A DNA stretch of 64,000 bases from Mugil cephalus (lineage: Eukaryota; Chordata; Actinopteri; Mugiliformes; Mugilidae). Positions 25,316-37,600 of the stretch are shown one piece after another. A program made the position numbers and the translations under genes. Below the pieces are notes generated by a model, which did not search any database, was not told where the DNA came from, and saw only the letters and a program-made list of their open reading frames with translations. The stretch covers positions 17,960,357-18,024,356 of the forward strand of contig NC_061789.1 in assembly GCF_022458985.1 (NCBI RefSeq). The letters are read 5' to 3'. Each line of letters opens with the position of its first letter. Position 1 is the stretch's first letter.

Positions 25316-26261
25316 TGAAAAATTACATATTCATTTTAACATGCACAACTTTACAAGCGGTGCCCCATATTTTGACACATCTATTTCCTTTGGAGAATGA
25401 TATAAAGAGAGACATTTACAATCCAGAGTCATATTATTTTTAAATTTAATTTTAAGAGCTTTCCAACTTTATTGGGTGTACAAATAGGGCTTTGGCATAC
25501 TGCAGCACTGAAGATAAAAACTATTAAGGAGAAGCTGTATTTGTGCCACATTCCAAAAATAACACACTAATAAATTAGCTTATGTAGACATCAAAGATGA
25601 TGGGCAATGGCACAGTGACAGTCATACACAATAAAAAAAAAGGGTTATTTGTGACTAACATGCTAAAAATCACCACAATGATTATAAAATAAAGTAAGAA
25701 AACAAAATCAACAGAGCCAACATTTTATCTTTGAGAAAGTAGGTCATGAAATAGTTTGTCTTTTAAAGGCTTTATTTCTGACTAGCTGATCCTAGAGAGG
25801 ACACTGATTGAAGACTTTAGGACCAGCTACTAAGAATGAAGGATTTAGTTGAATGGAGGTGAGTAAAGCACAACTACACAGATTTTTAGACATGTTGATG
25901 ATGTGAAGCATTGATAGAGGTATTGGACAATGGACAATGATTGCTCCGAGATCTAATCATAATAATCAATTTACTTTCCTTGTCTTCGTACCAGAGCTTC
26001 GATGTGATCATGAATCCTGTGTGTCAATGCGGGAAGACTGATACAAATACCTGAAATCAAGTGAAACCCAAGGTAAGACAAGGTCAAGGTAATGACATGC
26101 TACAACAGTAAATTAATTCAAAAAGTATGGCTCAAGTCTTTCATAAAAAAATAAATAAATAAATAAGCACTTTTTCCCTTTGAGTTTTCAGTCGAAAAAA
26201 AAAAAGGTTGCACAGCGTGCAGGCCCAAGAACAGACTGAGCAATAAGATTGGATTAATTAA

Positions 26262-26440
26262 TGTTATTTTTCTGCCCTCTTCTCGACGGGTCCCTCCATA
26301 TGAGCTGGGTACTGTTCAAGGTTTCTTCCTGTTAAAAGGGAGTTTTTTCTTGCCACCATTGCCCTCAGGCACACTCTGGAGGTTTCAGACTGTTTTTTGT
26401 AAAACGTCTTGAGACAAATTGAATTGAATTCAATTCTTTG
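26262..26440 (+). mobile_element. L2-like LINE 3' end fragment
   Basis: This has the standard fish L2-type 3' region: the phrase tccatatgagctgggtactg, then aaggtttcttcctgttaaaa, then gggagttttttcttgccacc, then gtaaaacgtcttgagacaaa, ending in the terminal ttgaattgaa repeat. It is only the 3' tail of the element, on +, with no reverse transcriptase. The same family appears in the opposite orientation at 54879-56345. Confidence 0.85.
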
Positions 26441-28046
26441 GCCTTCCTGGTCAGAAACACACATTCTGGTGAATGGTGAAAGAAGTAGAACAAGTCTTTT
26501 TTTATCATGGAGGATTCCATTAAGACAAATCGTTTACCCACCTGTACATATTTGCCATTACACCGTTTAGCCAGATGGGGGCAGGCAAGGATAATTTAAT
26601 GTGGAGCTGTGTATTAGAGAGAGTGGGGCCAACTCAAATCATGGGCGCCATGTTAGATACATGGGAGGGAAGATTATACAGTGTAACCCTATGGGGTGAA
26701 TGTGCTATGTTGTAATAAATCGCTTGTTTTCATTATTAACGGGCCTCTAAACATTATTGCGAAGTCTGCCAATATGTAAAAGGCCCTCATTTAAATATCC
26801 CAGCATTTACTTACTTTAAATGTCTTAAATGAGCCTGTAAAATGCTTTGTAGCCCAGTCGCCTAATCAGTCACGGAACTGTTTATCTTAGGCCTCCTCAG
26901 TGTCCGTGTTCATCTATCGCCGTTAAAAGTTTAAAATTACAAACTTATAAAAATGATAAATACTCAGAAATAGTGAAAATTAAATTAGTCTTACTGTATT
27001 CAGTATTATGACATTAGCATATTAATTTATATAACATCTTAACAAAGTAGCTGTTGTTTTTCTAAGCCTTTAGTCTAGATAACTAGCTAGCATAAGGCTA
27101 GCACAAGGCTTGGTTAAATTCAAACTTAATTCATTTCTAAAGTGGTGTTGGAGGTTTTTGAGATCAAGGTACACATTAATGATGGTATGACTTTATTTTT
27201 CATATGTAAAATCTTAACAAATGTCAAAGAGAGACATTGACATTTAGCCTACCTCCCATAGGCTAATAGGGTGAAATCAGTTGACCTCCAGTTCTTCCTT
27301 TTAATCTTCTGTTCCCATAACTTCTCCTGTTTTTGTTCACTGGGGGAACGGAAATCGATTTTTCCAATGCTGTGCTGAGCACTGTGGCATATTTTAACTT
27401 TCATTCCATTTTATTCTCTGTTATTGCCATTTCTCTGTGGGTGAATATTGCCATTTGTTTTGTTTTTTGAAAAATTGCTCTTATTGACATCATTGTTAGC
27501 ACCTGTCCCAGCTAATGTTTGGTAATGTTTGCCTCCTGAATGGTTTTAGCTGAGAGATTTGGTATGGTCTTCCATACATAATGTCAAATTATGACAATAC
27601 CTGACAATACTGGAGTAATATGCATATTCAATATATGACATATCTTATGTCTCATATTATTTCCTTTAGCAGCTGTCATCTCAGACAGCATCTTAGAGTA
27701 GTTTAAGAATTCATATGTATTAACACATCCCTCGTGTTGAGACATGGCAACCAAGCAAACTAACCTCTCCTCTGACTTCTCCATTTAATCTATTTTTGTT
27801 CCTTTTACATGTTTTTGTTGATTTTGTTGTTTTTCTACTTTTTTATTTATTTTTATTCTTAGGCCTTTTCCTTTTTAATCGTCTCGACGGAGTAATTTAT
27901 TCCTGTAGTCTTCTCCCACCGATTATAGACTGTCATCCAATTCTCATTTTACTAGTGTTGCTGACACTAGGACTAGGCTTCTGTCTTTATTCATCTGTAT
28001 TTCCCAACAGACTACTTGCTTAAGTGTATTGTACACTAAGTCCAGA

Positions 28047-28106
28047 CAGGCTTCTGTATATTTCAACAGGTTTCTGTACATCTCATCAGGCTTCTGTGTA
28101 TTTCAA
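28047..28106 (+). repeat. Three 20-bp tandem repeats
   Basis: Three consecutive copies of a caggYttctgtNNatYtcaN unit start at 28047, 28067 and 28087, differing at a few positions. A partial relative lies just upstream near 27970-27985. No function is apparent. Confidence 0.8.
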
Positions 28107-28902
28107 CACTCTTATTATTTCCTTGTTTTTCTTTTCTTTTTTTCTTAATATTTAAATTGTCCTACCCAAGAGTCCAGTGAGTCCGCTGCGTTCTCTTTAG
28201 GATCACGTCACCCTTCCTCCTCCCAGTAGGTACCGGCCTCTTTACACAACAATTCAGTTGGAGGTCTTTCTGTAGGAGTCCTAGACTTCCCCGTGCGCGT
28301 GTCAGTTCCCAAAACCTGGACGGAGGAAAGGCTGTTGGCTTCTGGCTCGAAGGACCAAGTTGTTCTTGGAAATTCTTTTCACTGGAGTCTCGTTTGAAAG
28401 TTTTACTTGCAGCAAGGAGCTGATACATGCACTACAGCAAGTACAGTATCGACTGATGATAGCGATGTTGCATTCACTTTTATACAGTAAATCCTGTCCT
28501 AGAATGGAGACAACCAAACAGGTCAATGGAATTCAACTAATCACAACAAAGGAGCTGTAGGTTCATGCCCTATGTGGGACCTTCTTCTTACTTGGTGAAG
28601 AGGATAAGAGAGAATACCTGTGTGTGACAGTTTAATATCTATATTTTGTCAACAGCGTCAGATAACTAACTTAAACAAAACGTATACAAAAAGTTGCACA
28701 TGCATCAACATTATGTGACCCTTATTTCAGGAGCCTATATTGTTGCCAGTCACCAGGGGGAGCTCTACTTACTCTGACTTCACTTCTGAGGAGCTGTTCT
28801 AGTCAATCTTTATAGTGGTACCACCATAGTTATTAGCAAAAAATATTAATTAAACCTGTGTTAGTCTGACTATTTTAATAACATTTGAAGTACAGAGCAT
28901 TT

Positions 28903-28983
28903 AAGATAAGATAGATAAGACAAGACAAGACAAGACAAGATAAGATAAGATAAGATAAGATAAGATAAGATAAGATAAGATAA
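28903..28983. repeat. (GATAA)n / (GACAA)n microsatellite
   Basis: This is a pentanucleotide repeat mixing gataa and gacaa units. It directly abuts the LINE/SINE-type tail that follows and is probably the 3' tandem tail of that minus-oriented element. Confidence 0.95.
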
Positions 28984-29027
28984 TACTTTATTGATCCCCA
29001 CTGGGGAAATTCAAATGCTACAGCAGC
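28984..29027 (-). mobile_element. LINE/SINE 3'-tail fragment
   Basis: The phrase tactttattgatccccactg followed by gggaaatt is the reverse complement of a very common fish retroelement 3' end (gggatcaataaagta plus a short tandem tail). A second copy of the same motif, on +, sits in stard3 intron 7 near 33326-33348. Only the tail is recognisable. Confidence 0.7.
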
Positions 29028-29389
29028 AAAGGAGACAAAGGAGCATCTGAAGCGTTCAATTCTGCACCAGATGGGATGATCCTTGGCTGAATGAAGTGTC
29101 CATCAGCCACGGCTCGTTGTGTGGATTGTGAGAGGGATTGCCCAACATTGGTCAGTTGTAGGTGCTTCTGGTTGCTGGTTGTCGAGGTGGCTGGTACCAG
29201 AGTTGTAGCGGAAGTCAGAGGTGTAGAGGGTGAAGAAGGAAGGTGCAGGACAGGACATTCGGGAAGAAAATGATTGCCATGATTGATGATGTGAGATGAT
29301 GTCTGTGTTTGCTTTGGTCATTGGATTTTCCCTTTAGAAAAGGATATTAAAAAACAAAAAAATGACTGGTTACTTAAATTTTCAATTTA

Positions 29390-29620
29390 AAATCGTAAAC
29401 GTTAAATGTAAATGTTAAATCTAAACCTAAATGTTAAATGTAACGCTAGGTGAAACTAAATATTTAGCAAATATGCTAATCGACGCTGCCGCTCAGCGGA
29501 AGCATCAAAATAAAAGCTTAATTCTGAGTAGTGTTGAGGTCAGGATGGGACCGCCCACACTGTCAGATTTCTCTCTCCGTGCTGCTGTTCACTGACTGAC
29601 GGCGTGACCCCAGTTCATCG
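29390..29620. repeat. Right arm of long imperfect inverted repeat
   Basis: This is the reverse-complement partner of 25045-25315. Reading + here, the order is gttaaatgtaaatgttaaat repeats, then gcaaatatgctaat, then ctgccgctcagcggaagcat, then caaaataaaagcttaattct, then gagtagtgttgaggtcagga, then gatttctctctccgtgctgc. It ends about 200 bp before the stard3 promoter region, so any regulatory sequence in the element would lie next to stard3. Confidence 0.75.
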
Positions 29621-29799
29621 GAAAGCATTGCGATTTTTGACTGAAATTCAGACTTTCATCTATACTTATGTTCAGGTGCATCGAACATATGCATATGAAC
29701 ATATGTTTCCCTCCAGCTTGCTCTGCACTAAACGCTCTGTACATTAGAAACATACTGACACATCCGACACAGACCTTCAAAATAAAACCGTCCCTGCGT

Positions 29800-30102
29800 T
29801 GAAGAGCTGGTCATGTGACCGTGCGCGTATTGTAAGGAAGCAGGGAATCATCTTGCCACTACGCTTCTTCTTTGAAAGGTCAGCCCGGAAGACTTGCTAG
29901 TAGGCGATGATGTTGCGGTAATTCAAGTGAGTTGAATATTTTAATTTTAAATATATATATATTATTCAAATATTAAAACGGGTATTTAGGTTAGCAGCAT
30001 TTCCGTGTTTCAGTATTTGAAACACGATTGTGGGTGTTTCATCTGTATGTTTCGTCGCGGTGTGACAGTTAGCGAGAAACTTGTTCAGAAACCAGGGTAA
30101 GT
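29800..30102 (+). promoter_or_regulatory. stard3: Probable stard3 promoter and non-coding first exon
   Basis: The palindromic motif GTCATGTGAC is at 29810-29819. It is an M-box/CLEAR-like E-box of the type bound by MITF/TFE and USF factors. It is followed by a GC-richer stretch and two consensus 5' splice sites: caa|gtgagt after 29926 and cagg|gtaagt after 30096. Either could end a 5' UTR exon that splices to the acceptor before the first coding exon (cttgcag ending 31614, or tcacag ending 31635). STARD3 is a late-endosomal protein, so an MITF/TFE-type site would fit its biology, but one motif is weak evidence. Confidence 0.45.
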
Positions 30103-30849
30103 TAGCGAATGGTAGCTAACCGGTCGAGCTAACGATACAGTTTCTAACCATTATTAACCATGATGATCTTACGTGTTTGTGTTGTTTGTTTATTAGAGTC
30201 GTAACAGACATTCCTGGTTGTTGCTTTCTGTGTGACTTGTTTTCAGTCGTGGTTGACAGCGTTAAACAGACAGCTTGCTAACAGACTCGGTTGTTTGTTT
30301 TTAGCTAAAGTGAGGCGATGTCGTAAACGAAACTCAACCACATTCTTGTTTTTGAATGATCAGTTTAATTTCTCGGTAAGATCTGTTGTTCTTAACACAT
30401 GTTCATTGTCTACGAGTATTTCAAGAGATGATCGAAACTCACTCAGCACCGGCTGACTGTGATTCACTGGGCTAACAAGGTCTAGCAGTCAAATATAGAA
30501 AAACAAAACAGAACACTATCTTCCTGTTTGAGCCACTTATGCTGCCAGAATCTGACTATATCAGATGCGAGCATCCACTAATACCAGTCGTGAAATGTGC
30601 CATTCAAGAGGCATATTTTATGTCTTGGTGAGTCTGGAAATATGAGTGTGCAATCAGTTATATTCAGCCAGCTCTCATACACCTGATAGCACAAAAAGAA
30701 AAAAGAAAACGTATTAAGCTCAAATTACAAACTAAAAGGTTAAGGATTCTGTCTTAAAATATGTGCCATAAGCTGTTTATCAAAACCACAGCGAAGCATG
30801 GGAAATCATGAGACTCCATGCTGTGCAGAGGCTGGTGGAGGATGGTTAA

Positions 30850-31090
30850 CCTCCGTTTTCTTCTGCTTATGTGGGTCAGCAGGGAATCCACACAGGGAAC
30901 CTCCCCAGCCACTTCCACCAGCTCCTCCAGAGGAGTCCCCATGCGCTCCCAGGCCAAGGCGACGGATATAATCCCATAGTCCTTTGCCCACCCTGAGGCC
31001 TCTTTCCGGTGGGACATGCCCAAAACACTCTGAGCTCCTCCTGTGTGTCTGAGCTCCTTACCCTATCTCTAAGGCTGAGCCTGGCCACCT
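30850..31090 (-). mobile_element. LINE ORF2 C-terminal / 3' end fragment
   Basis: Read on -, the sequence encodes a degenerate form of the end of a fish non-LTR retrotransposon ORF2. It includes a WERMGTPLEELVEVAGE-like phrase, and the nucleotide phrase ttagagatagggtaaggagc is typical of this family. It is truncated and internally deleted, so no function is expected. It abuts an oppositely oriented part of what looks like the same family at 31091. Confidence 0.75.
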
Positions 31091-31330
31091 CCTTGGATCG
31101 TCTCCTCACTGTGGTGGAGGAGTTTGAGTGTCCTAATGACCCTAGGGGCTATCCTGTTGCCTGTGGTAGGGTCTTCCAAGGCAGACTGGTCCTAGACGAA
31201 GGGTCAGACAAAGAATGGTTCAAAAGACCCTAAATGCAGAAAGCCAATAAGAGTCTGTGTACCTGGCCTGGACTAGGGCCCCACCCTGGAGCTGGAGCTG
31301 GAGCTGGGCCTGGGCCTGGGGGTCGGTTAT
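31091..31330 (+). mobile_element. LINE 5' region fragment, inverted relative to its neighbour
   Basis: The + strand carries typical 5'-region phrases of a fish LINE: gtggtggaggagtttgagtg, cctaatgaccctaggggcta, gtagggtcttccaaggcaga, ggtcctagacgaagggtcag, and a run of gctggagctggag / cctgggcctggg. It lies immediately beside the minus-oriented 3' fragment at 30850-31090, about 310 bp before the first coding exon of stard3. The family assignment rests on memory of dispersed fish repeats. Confidence 0.6.
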
Positions 31331-31640
31331 CGGTTATCAAGTTATCGGTTATGGAAGCTGACTCTTGGAACGTAAACCTCTGCTGTTATCTATTTCCAAC
31401 TTGGCAGTCACACACACAAGGTGCAGGGCAGCGTCAGTGAAAGTCCATTATAGATTCTTGTGAACAGACTTCTGACAAAATTCCTTTTTTCAGCCGTCTC
31501 TTTACTATTACTAACAAGTTATCGCGACTGACTTCCTGCTATCTGTCTATCTATACTCCTTGAGGAATCAACATAATTGCCTGCATCTCCAACTAAACAC
31601 CTCTGAACTTGCAGGGGGAGTTTCCTGTCTCACAGCGGGA

Positions 31641-34600
31641 ATGTCGGGTGGAGATTACGGGGAGCTCGGGGGCAGCCTCCATGCCATCTCCTCCCTGAAC
31701 GCTTCCTACTCTACGTCGCTGTCCATCCCTTCGCCATACATGCTGGTGCCTCCGGCAGAGCGTAAGGTCATCTCGGACGTCCGCCGCACCTTCTGTCTCT
31801 TCGTGACGTTCGACCTCCTCTTTGTGGCCCTTCTCTGGATTATTGAGCTGAATGTGAGGGTTCGTCCAGAGGCGTTTTTCATCTTAGACTTTTAATGTTT
31901 TTTGTCGTTCATGCCACGTGTGGTTAAGACTGTTTGCTCTGTTGTCATGCAGATCTCCAGCACAATCTGGGAGAGCCTAGAAAAGGAGGTCGTCCACTAT
32001 GCCTTCAGATCTTCCTTCTTTGACATTGTTGTAAGTGGGTCACTCCAGATCTGTGTGTGTTTGTGTTTAGTTTCAAGTTTTTAATCCTGATCGTGTCTTA
32101 AAGGTTCAGATCATGATAAGTTGTTTCAAAAGTTCTCGTTTATATAATCTGAATCTTCCCACTGTTAGTCACGCATTTCAATTTACTGACGTGCAGGAGA
32201 CAATATTTGCTAAGTCAACATGTGATATCATTAAATGCTTTTGGTTATTCTTGTTTTCCCATCCTTGCCTCAGCTTCTTGCCCTGTTTCGTTTCCTGTTT
32301 CTACAATTGGGTTACGCTGCTTTTCGGTTGAAGCATTGGTGGGTGATCGCGGTGAGTCAGCTGGATCACAGTTAATAAAAAAATAAAAAAAAGACAAAAT
32401 AAAAGCCTCATGTTTTTGTTGTTGGTTATAATTCCGATCTTCTTTGCTCACCAGGTTACCACCCTGGTGACCAGCGTCTTCCTCGTCGTGAAGGTCATCC
32501 TGGCTAATGTGAGCGTCCATACGTCTGTTAATTTGACACTTCCACACTTAGTGCATGTGTGCGGTGCAAGCACATCAGCTGGAACCGCTTCATCTTTTTC
32601 ACTTCTGCATTTAAACTGGTGATCTTCAGCCTGTTTAAACGACCATCTGATAAGAGCTTTTATGGTTTTACTTTGGTTGTGCAGCACAGAATTAAACGCA
32701 TGTTCTTATCTTTAGTGTCCTTCACATCAAATATAATATACACAATAAACTTTTTCTTTGTATTCAACGATAAGTAAATTGCCAATTCTGCTTTGGAAGT
32801 TGCAGTAGTTGTTGTAATTCTGTCTCGGGATGACTGACCCCGTTTCTGTCTCTTAGGAACTCCTGGCCCAGAATGCCTTTGGCTATGTTTTACCCATCAG
32901 CTCGTTTGTGTTGGCGTGGTTGGAGACATGGTTCCTCGACTTCAAGGTCCTCATTCAGGAGGCCGACGACGAGAGAGGTGAGTCATAAATGGCCCGACCA
33001 CTTCATTCAGGCCCCTTGAAAAAACCTCCCCGTTAACCGCTTTTCTCTCTTGGCGTCAGCGTACCTAGCAGCGGTGAACGCAGCCTGTGAACGAGCCCCC
33101 ATGATCCACCCCCGCGCCGTTTCAGACGGACAGTTCTACTCTCCCCCCGAATCTGTGGCTGATTCAGGTGATTTTTCTGTGCTCATAATAAGCCTGCGTT
33201 GGTGTGTAGCAGCCGCTAATTGACTTTTGACCCTGAACCTGTGTCTGCAGGCTCTGAGGAGGATCTGGATGAGGAGGGGCTTGGGCGCAAAGCTGTCACT
33301 GCTCAGGTCTGTGTAATTTCCTCAATGGGGATCAATAAAGTATTATCTCATTTTATAACTGGCTCTGCCAGCTGCTCTCCCTTTGGAAACTCCCCGCTGT
33401 ATTCCTGATGTTTGTTTCCTTTACTCATTTCAGGAGAAGGAGTTTGTCAGACAGGGTCGAGAGGCCATGTCTGTGGTAGAGCAGATCCTAGCACAGGAGG
33501 AGAACTGGAAGTTTGAAAAACATAATGTAAGTTCATTTTGATGCGCTACTCTAAGGGAGCACTGGCTGACTAAAAGATCATGTCTTTAAACGGTCCAATG
33601 ATTTACCTCTGCCACGCTTTGTTTGTGTTCAGCACACACTGCACACTCTTTAGTTTTAAACAGTAGCAGTTTCTACACTGGGACATGTAACAGCATGTGT
33701 TGCTTCATCTTTTTAAGTTTTACAGCATGGTCAAAGACTTCTTTTATAGTCCATGCAACCAAAACCCAACTGTTGCGTGTCTTTTTCAGCCAGCCACAGG
33801 GAACGCTGGAGTTTGACTCTCAGTGTTGTATTTATGTTTTGTCATGAGATGAACAATAAAAAAAAAATGCTGTTTAAATGCCAAAAGCTTTACCCAGCAG
33901 AGAGCACACGTAGGATCATTCTTTAGCAGCTTACTATATATCTAATGCAGATGAATGTGCTGTCAGATGCAGTCCTCAGAAATACTTAGAGATCCAGTTT
34001 AATCCAGCTCGTCTTACGAGAAAGGAGGTTAATAAAGATATTTGTCAAAAGGTCGTCAAACAGGTATGTTTGAAACCAGCTGCAAACTGAAACGCAAAAC
34101 TTGCCGTACCACATTTCATCTGCAGGGATGCTTTCACTTTATTTCTTTGATTCTGAAATTCTATGCAATCTATATTTCTTTGCTGGAGAAGTTCTTTATT
34201 ATTCTAATTTAATGACGTGGTGAGGATGGTTTTGGCTGAAACTAAACGGGAACTGTTTAAATAACAATACTGTTTTGTCTCATGACAGGACATGGGGGAC
34301 TCTGTCTACACTCTGGAAATTCCTTTCCATGGAAAAACTTTCATTCTTAAGGTACAACAGTGCTGTGTGTATTCATAGAGAAACTGCGTGTCACCAGTGA
34401 CTCACTACAATGACGCTCAGATTCATATTGTAGCAAAGCTGCTCCGTCTCTGTGGTATTTTATATATATTTTCCCCTGTACACTATTATTATAGCTGTTA
34501 CATTGAAGGACACATCAGGCACCGCAGCAGTCAACTTCCCTAATTATTTTAACACTCAGTTATAACCCAGTCAAGTATGCCTACAGCTGATGGGCCTGCA

Positions 34601-37600
34601 CACATTCAGACAACACCAGGAGATGTAGCGTTGAAATAATCCAAAGTAATTGGACGTTAAATGAAATCACAGACTTTCTGGTGCTGTCACGATGGCGCCA
34701 GAGAGGCCCCGGTCCTTTTAGAATGGTTGAGGTGGAAGAAAGTCATCTTGCATGTGTAATTTCCCACAGAGGAAGTGTGTTGTTAACAGGATGCTCTGTA
34801 ACAGAAGGCAGTTTCAAACGGTTTATTACTGTATCTTGTGGATTTACAGCTGTGAATGATAAACAACCAAAAGGGCGTCGGATGTATGTTTTCCACGCAT
34901 AATAAGTTATTAATTAGTTTGACTTAAAGGATTTTTAGAAGATAACAGAATTAAAATTACACATAAAATAAACCTACTTATTGTGACATTTATTATAGAT
35001 AATATCAAATTATAGCAAAAACATATGTTTAAAAATATTATGTTTAGTAATTCATTAGCTACACTGGTGAAAATGACTACATTCTAGACTAAGAGTCCTT
35101 CAGTAAATATTAGCTTCATGAAAGTGGTATTCAGCAGGTCTTTTCATTTTCTAGGCTGTTGCTTGTGGTCCTATTGAACTGTATTTTTTTCGGCCACTCT
35201 AGTTTTGTTAGTGAGCTAGGCTAAGTAACACAAAAAATCTATGTTTAACAACACCACACACCACATCCTCAAATGGTTATCTGTTGATTTCTCACCTGTC
35301 TGAAGCCGTTTCAACATAAACTGACATTAGTACAGGACTGAATACTCCATTCGTTTTCACCAGCGTACCCAATGAACGTGTGTTTTGTTACATCTTAAAA
35401 TATAGAAAATAAACAGTATGGTTAGCATCAGAGGCAGATATGTTTGGGGTCCTTTCTTTCAGATAGCAGGAACTTCTTCATAGCACCATGCACAATGCAG
35501 AAAGCCTTTTTTGTGTGTCTGCACTACATGACTGATGGCAGTCTAGATCTTAGAAGTGTGCAGATTCAAATCTTATCAGAATATGAGTGTGATAACACAC
35601 CATTTGAAGTTTTTCAAACAATACAGAGTAAAACGTGTACCTCTGAACACAACTGGATAGTCCCACAGCCACTCAGAGCTATTGTGTTCAAAGCAAATTC
35701 AACTCCACGGCTCTCAGATGGCGTGTAGGACATTGCTGCTGTTAGTCGTCTGTCTGTCACTGCATAAATCTTGCTCTAATGATATAATTGGCCTGGCGGG
35801 TCTTTGTCTGAACACAATCATTTCCCAACGGAGCTTCCTGAAATCAACTTTCAAACTTCCCCAAACTTTTCTATTTGTGTGCAGGGAAAGTCAGGCCGGC
35901 TTCTGGCAAATAGCATTTTGAAGAAATGCGATATCATTTCTAAAAAGTTCTGCCTCCTACACACATCAGACAACTTGTCTTTATTTTCTTTTCTTTTTTT
36001 TTTTTACATTGATTTCAGTATTAAGTAACAGTTGTTAACATTATTTGAGCTCCAACTCCAACATGTGCAGCACAGCAGACTAGCTGCTGAGTAGTGGATA
36101 AGTTTTAGCTCGTAATTACAGATCAGTGCCAACATGCCACTGCAGTATGAATGCACACAACCGGGTAGGCCCTGCATGGATCTGTTGCAGAATTGCAAAC
36201 AACAGCTTTAATGTCAGCATCAAAACCGAAACAAAACAAAGAGATGTTGTTGCACAGAACTAAAAGGTGTTGCAAGCCATTGTGGTACTTCAGCATTCCT
36301 TATTAGTGGTGCAAATGCAAACCATAGAAAACATGTCTTTGCAGATGGGTAGTTTTCATTTAAACTAGCTACAGCTACATTATAGTTAAAGTCTTGCCAT
36401 GACCTTTTAAGTTGATTGTTGGTGAATGTATTTCAATACAGCTTTGCTTTGCTTCTGCATAGATTTGGTTCCAGCCTTTGTAATAAGAGTGATGCACTGA
36501 ACCACAAATCCCAAAATTGTACAAGCTCGTCGTGTTAACTAGAACCATCTGTTTGCAAATTATTTTTCCCGAGATGATGCATGAAAACTATTTTCTGGGA
36601 AACAATAACCCCTTTGTTAAGATGTGGAAATCTATCTCCCATGGCGGGGGGGCAAGGGGGCGGGGATGGGGGGTTTTAAGAAGACAGTAGTCATAAACTT
36701 ACACTTGAGAACTGGCTTTGAAATGGTCATTACATGTTCAAATTAAACGTTTAAATTCTCCAGAGCTGACCACTTGCTAAAGGCGACGGCACAGAGAAAG
36801 AGCTCACATATCACGTAGCATGGAAAATGGATCAGGAGGACGCGCAATTGGAGATGAGCTGTGTTTCACAATACTTCGCTGGACGGATTTGTTTATGGCC
36901 TTGTTTTTGTCTTGTTCAGGCCTTGATGCAGTGTCCCGCTGAGCTCGTTTATCAGGAAGTGATCCTTCAACCGGAGAAGATGGTTCAGTGGAACAAAACA
37001 GTTTCTGTCTGCCAGGTGACCAGTCTTTCTCCCCTGTCTGTCATCTCTCAGTGTTTGTTTGGGCGCCGCCAAAAGCTGATATTGTTTGGTGCCTCCTCCA
37101 CAGATCCTTCAGAGGGTTGACGACAACACCATGGTATCATATGATGTCTCTTCTGGTGCAGCCGGGGGGGTGGTGTCAGCGAGGTACATCAGCACATCAG
37201 CCGGCTTTAATATGTGACATTTTCTCATTGTCGTCTTCCTGTCTTGTCTTTTTATCTTATTAGGACTTTAAGTCTGAAATAAAGTATATTGATTGCCCGA
37301 TTGATTCTCCTTACTTTAGGGACTTTGTCAATGTCCGGCGGGTGGAGCGCAAACGAGACTGTTACATGTCTGCTGGCATGGCAACCAACCATGACGCCAA
37401 ACCTCCATGCGGTCGCTACGTCAGGTCAGACCATGTCTCTAGCCGGGCTCCTTGTCACTGGACCACTAAATTAGAACATCATATCGATCTGGTAAAGGGC
37501 ACTAGTGTTAGTTTAACTTTCTGTCTTCTTTCTTTTTTTTTTTTTTTTTTACTTTTTATTGCTGTCAGGGGAGAAAATGGTCCAGGAGGATTTGTGGTCC

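Larger units (their letters stand above)
25316..29389. other. Interior of the inverted-repeat-bounded segment
   Basis: About 4.1 kb lies between the two inverted arms. I see no convincing coding exon. It contains an L2-like LINE 3' end (26262-26440), a small tandem repeat (28047-28106), a GATAA microsatellite and an attached LINE tail (28903-29027). The L2-like fragment may be a later insertion into the segment. Confidence 0.5.

Noticed and set aside
28047..28106. Short direct repeats as a CRISPR-like array
   Set aside because: The 20-bp copies are contiguous, without spacers, in vertebrate DNA. It is a simple tandem repeat.
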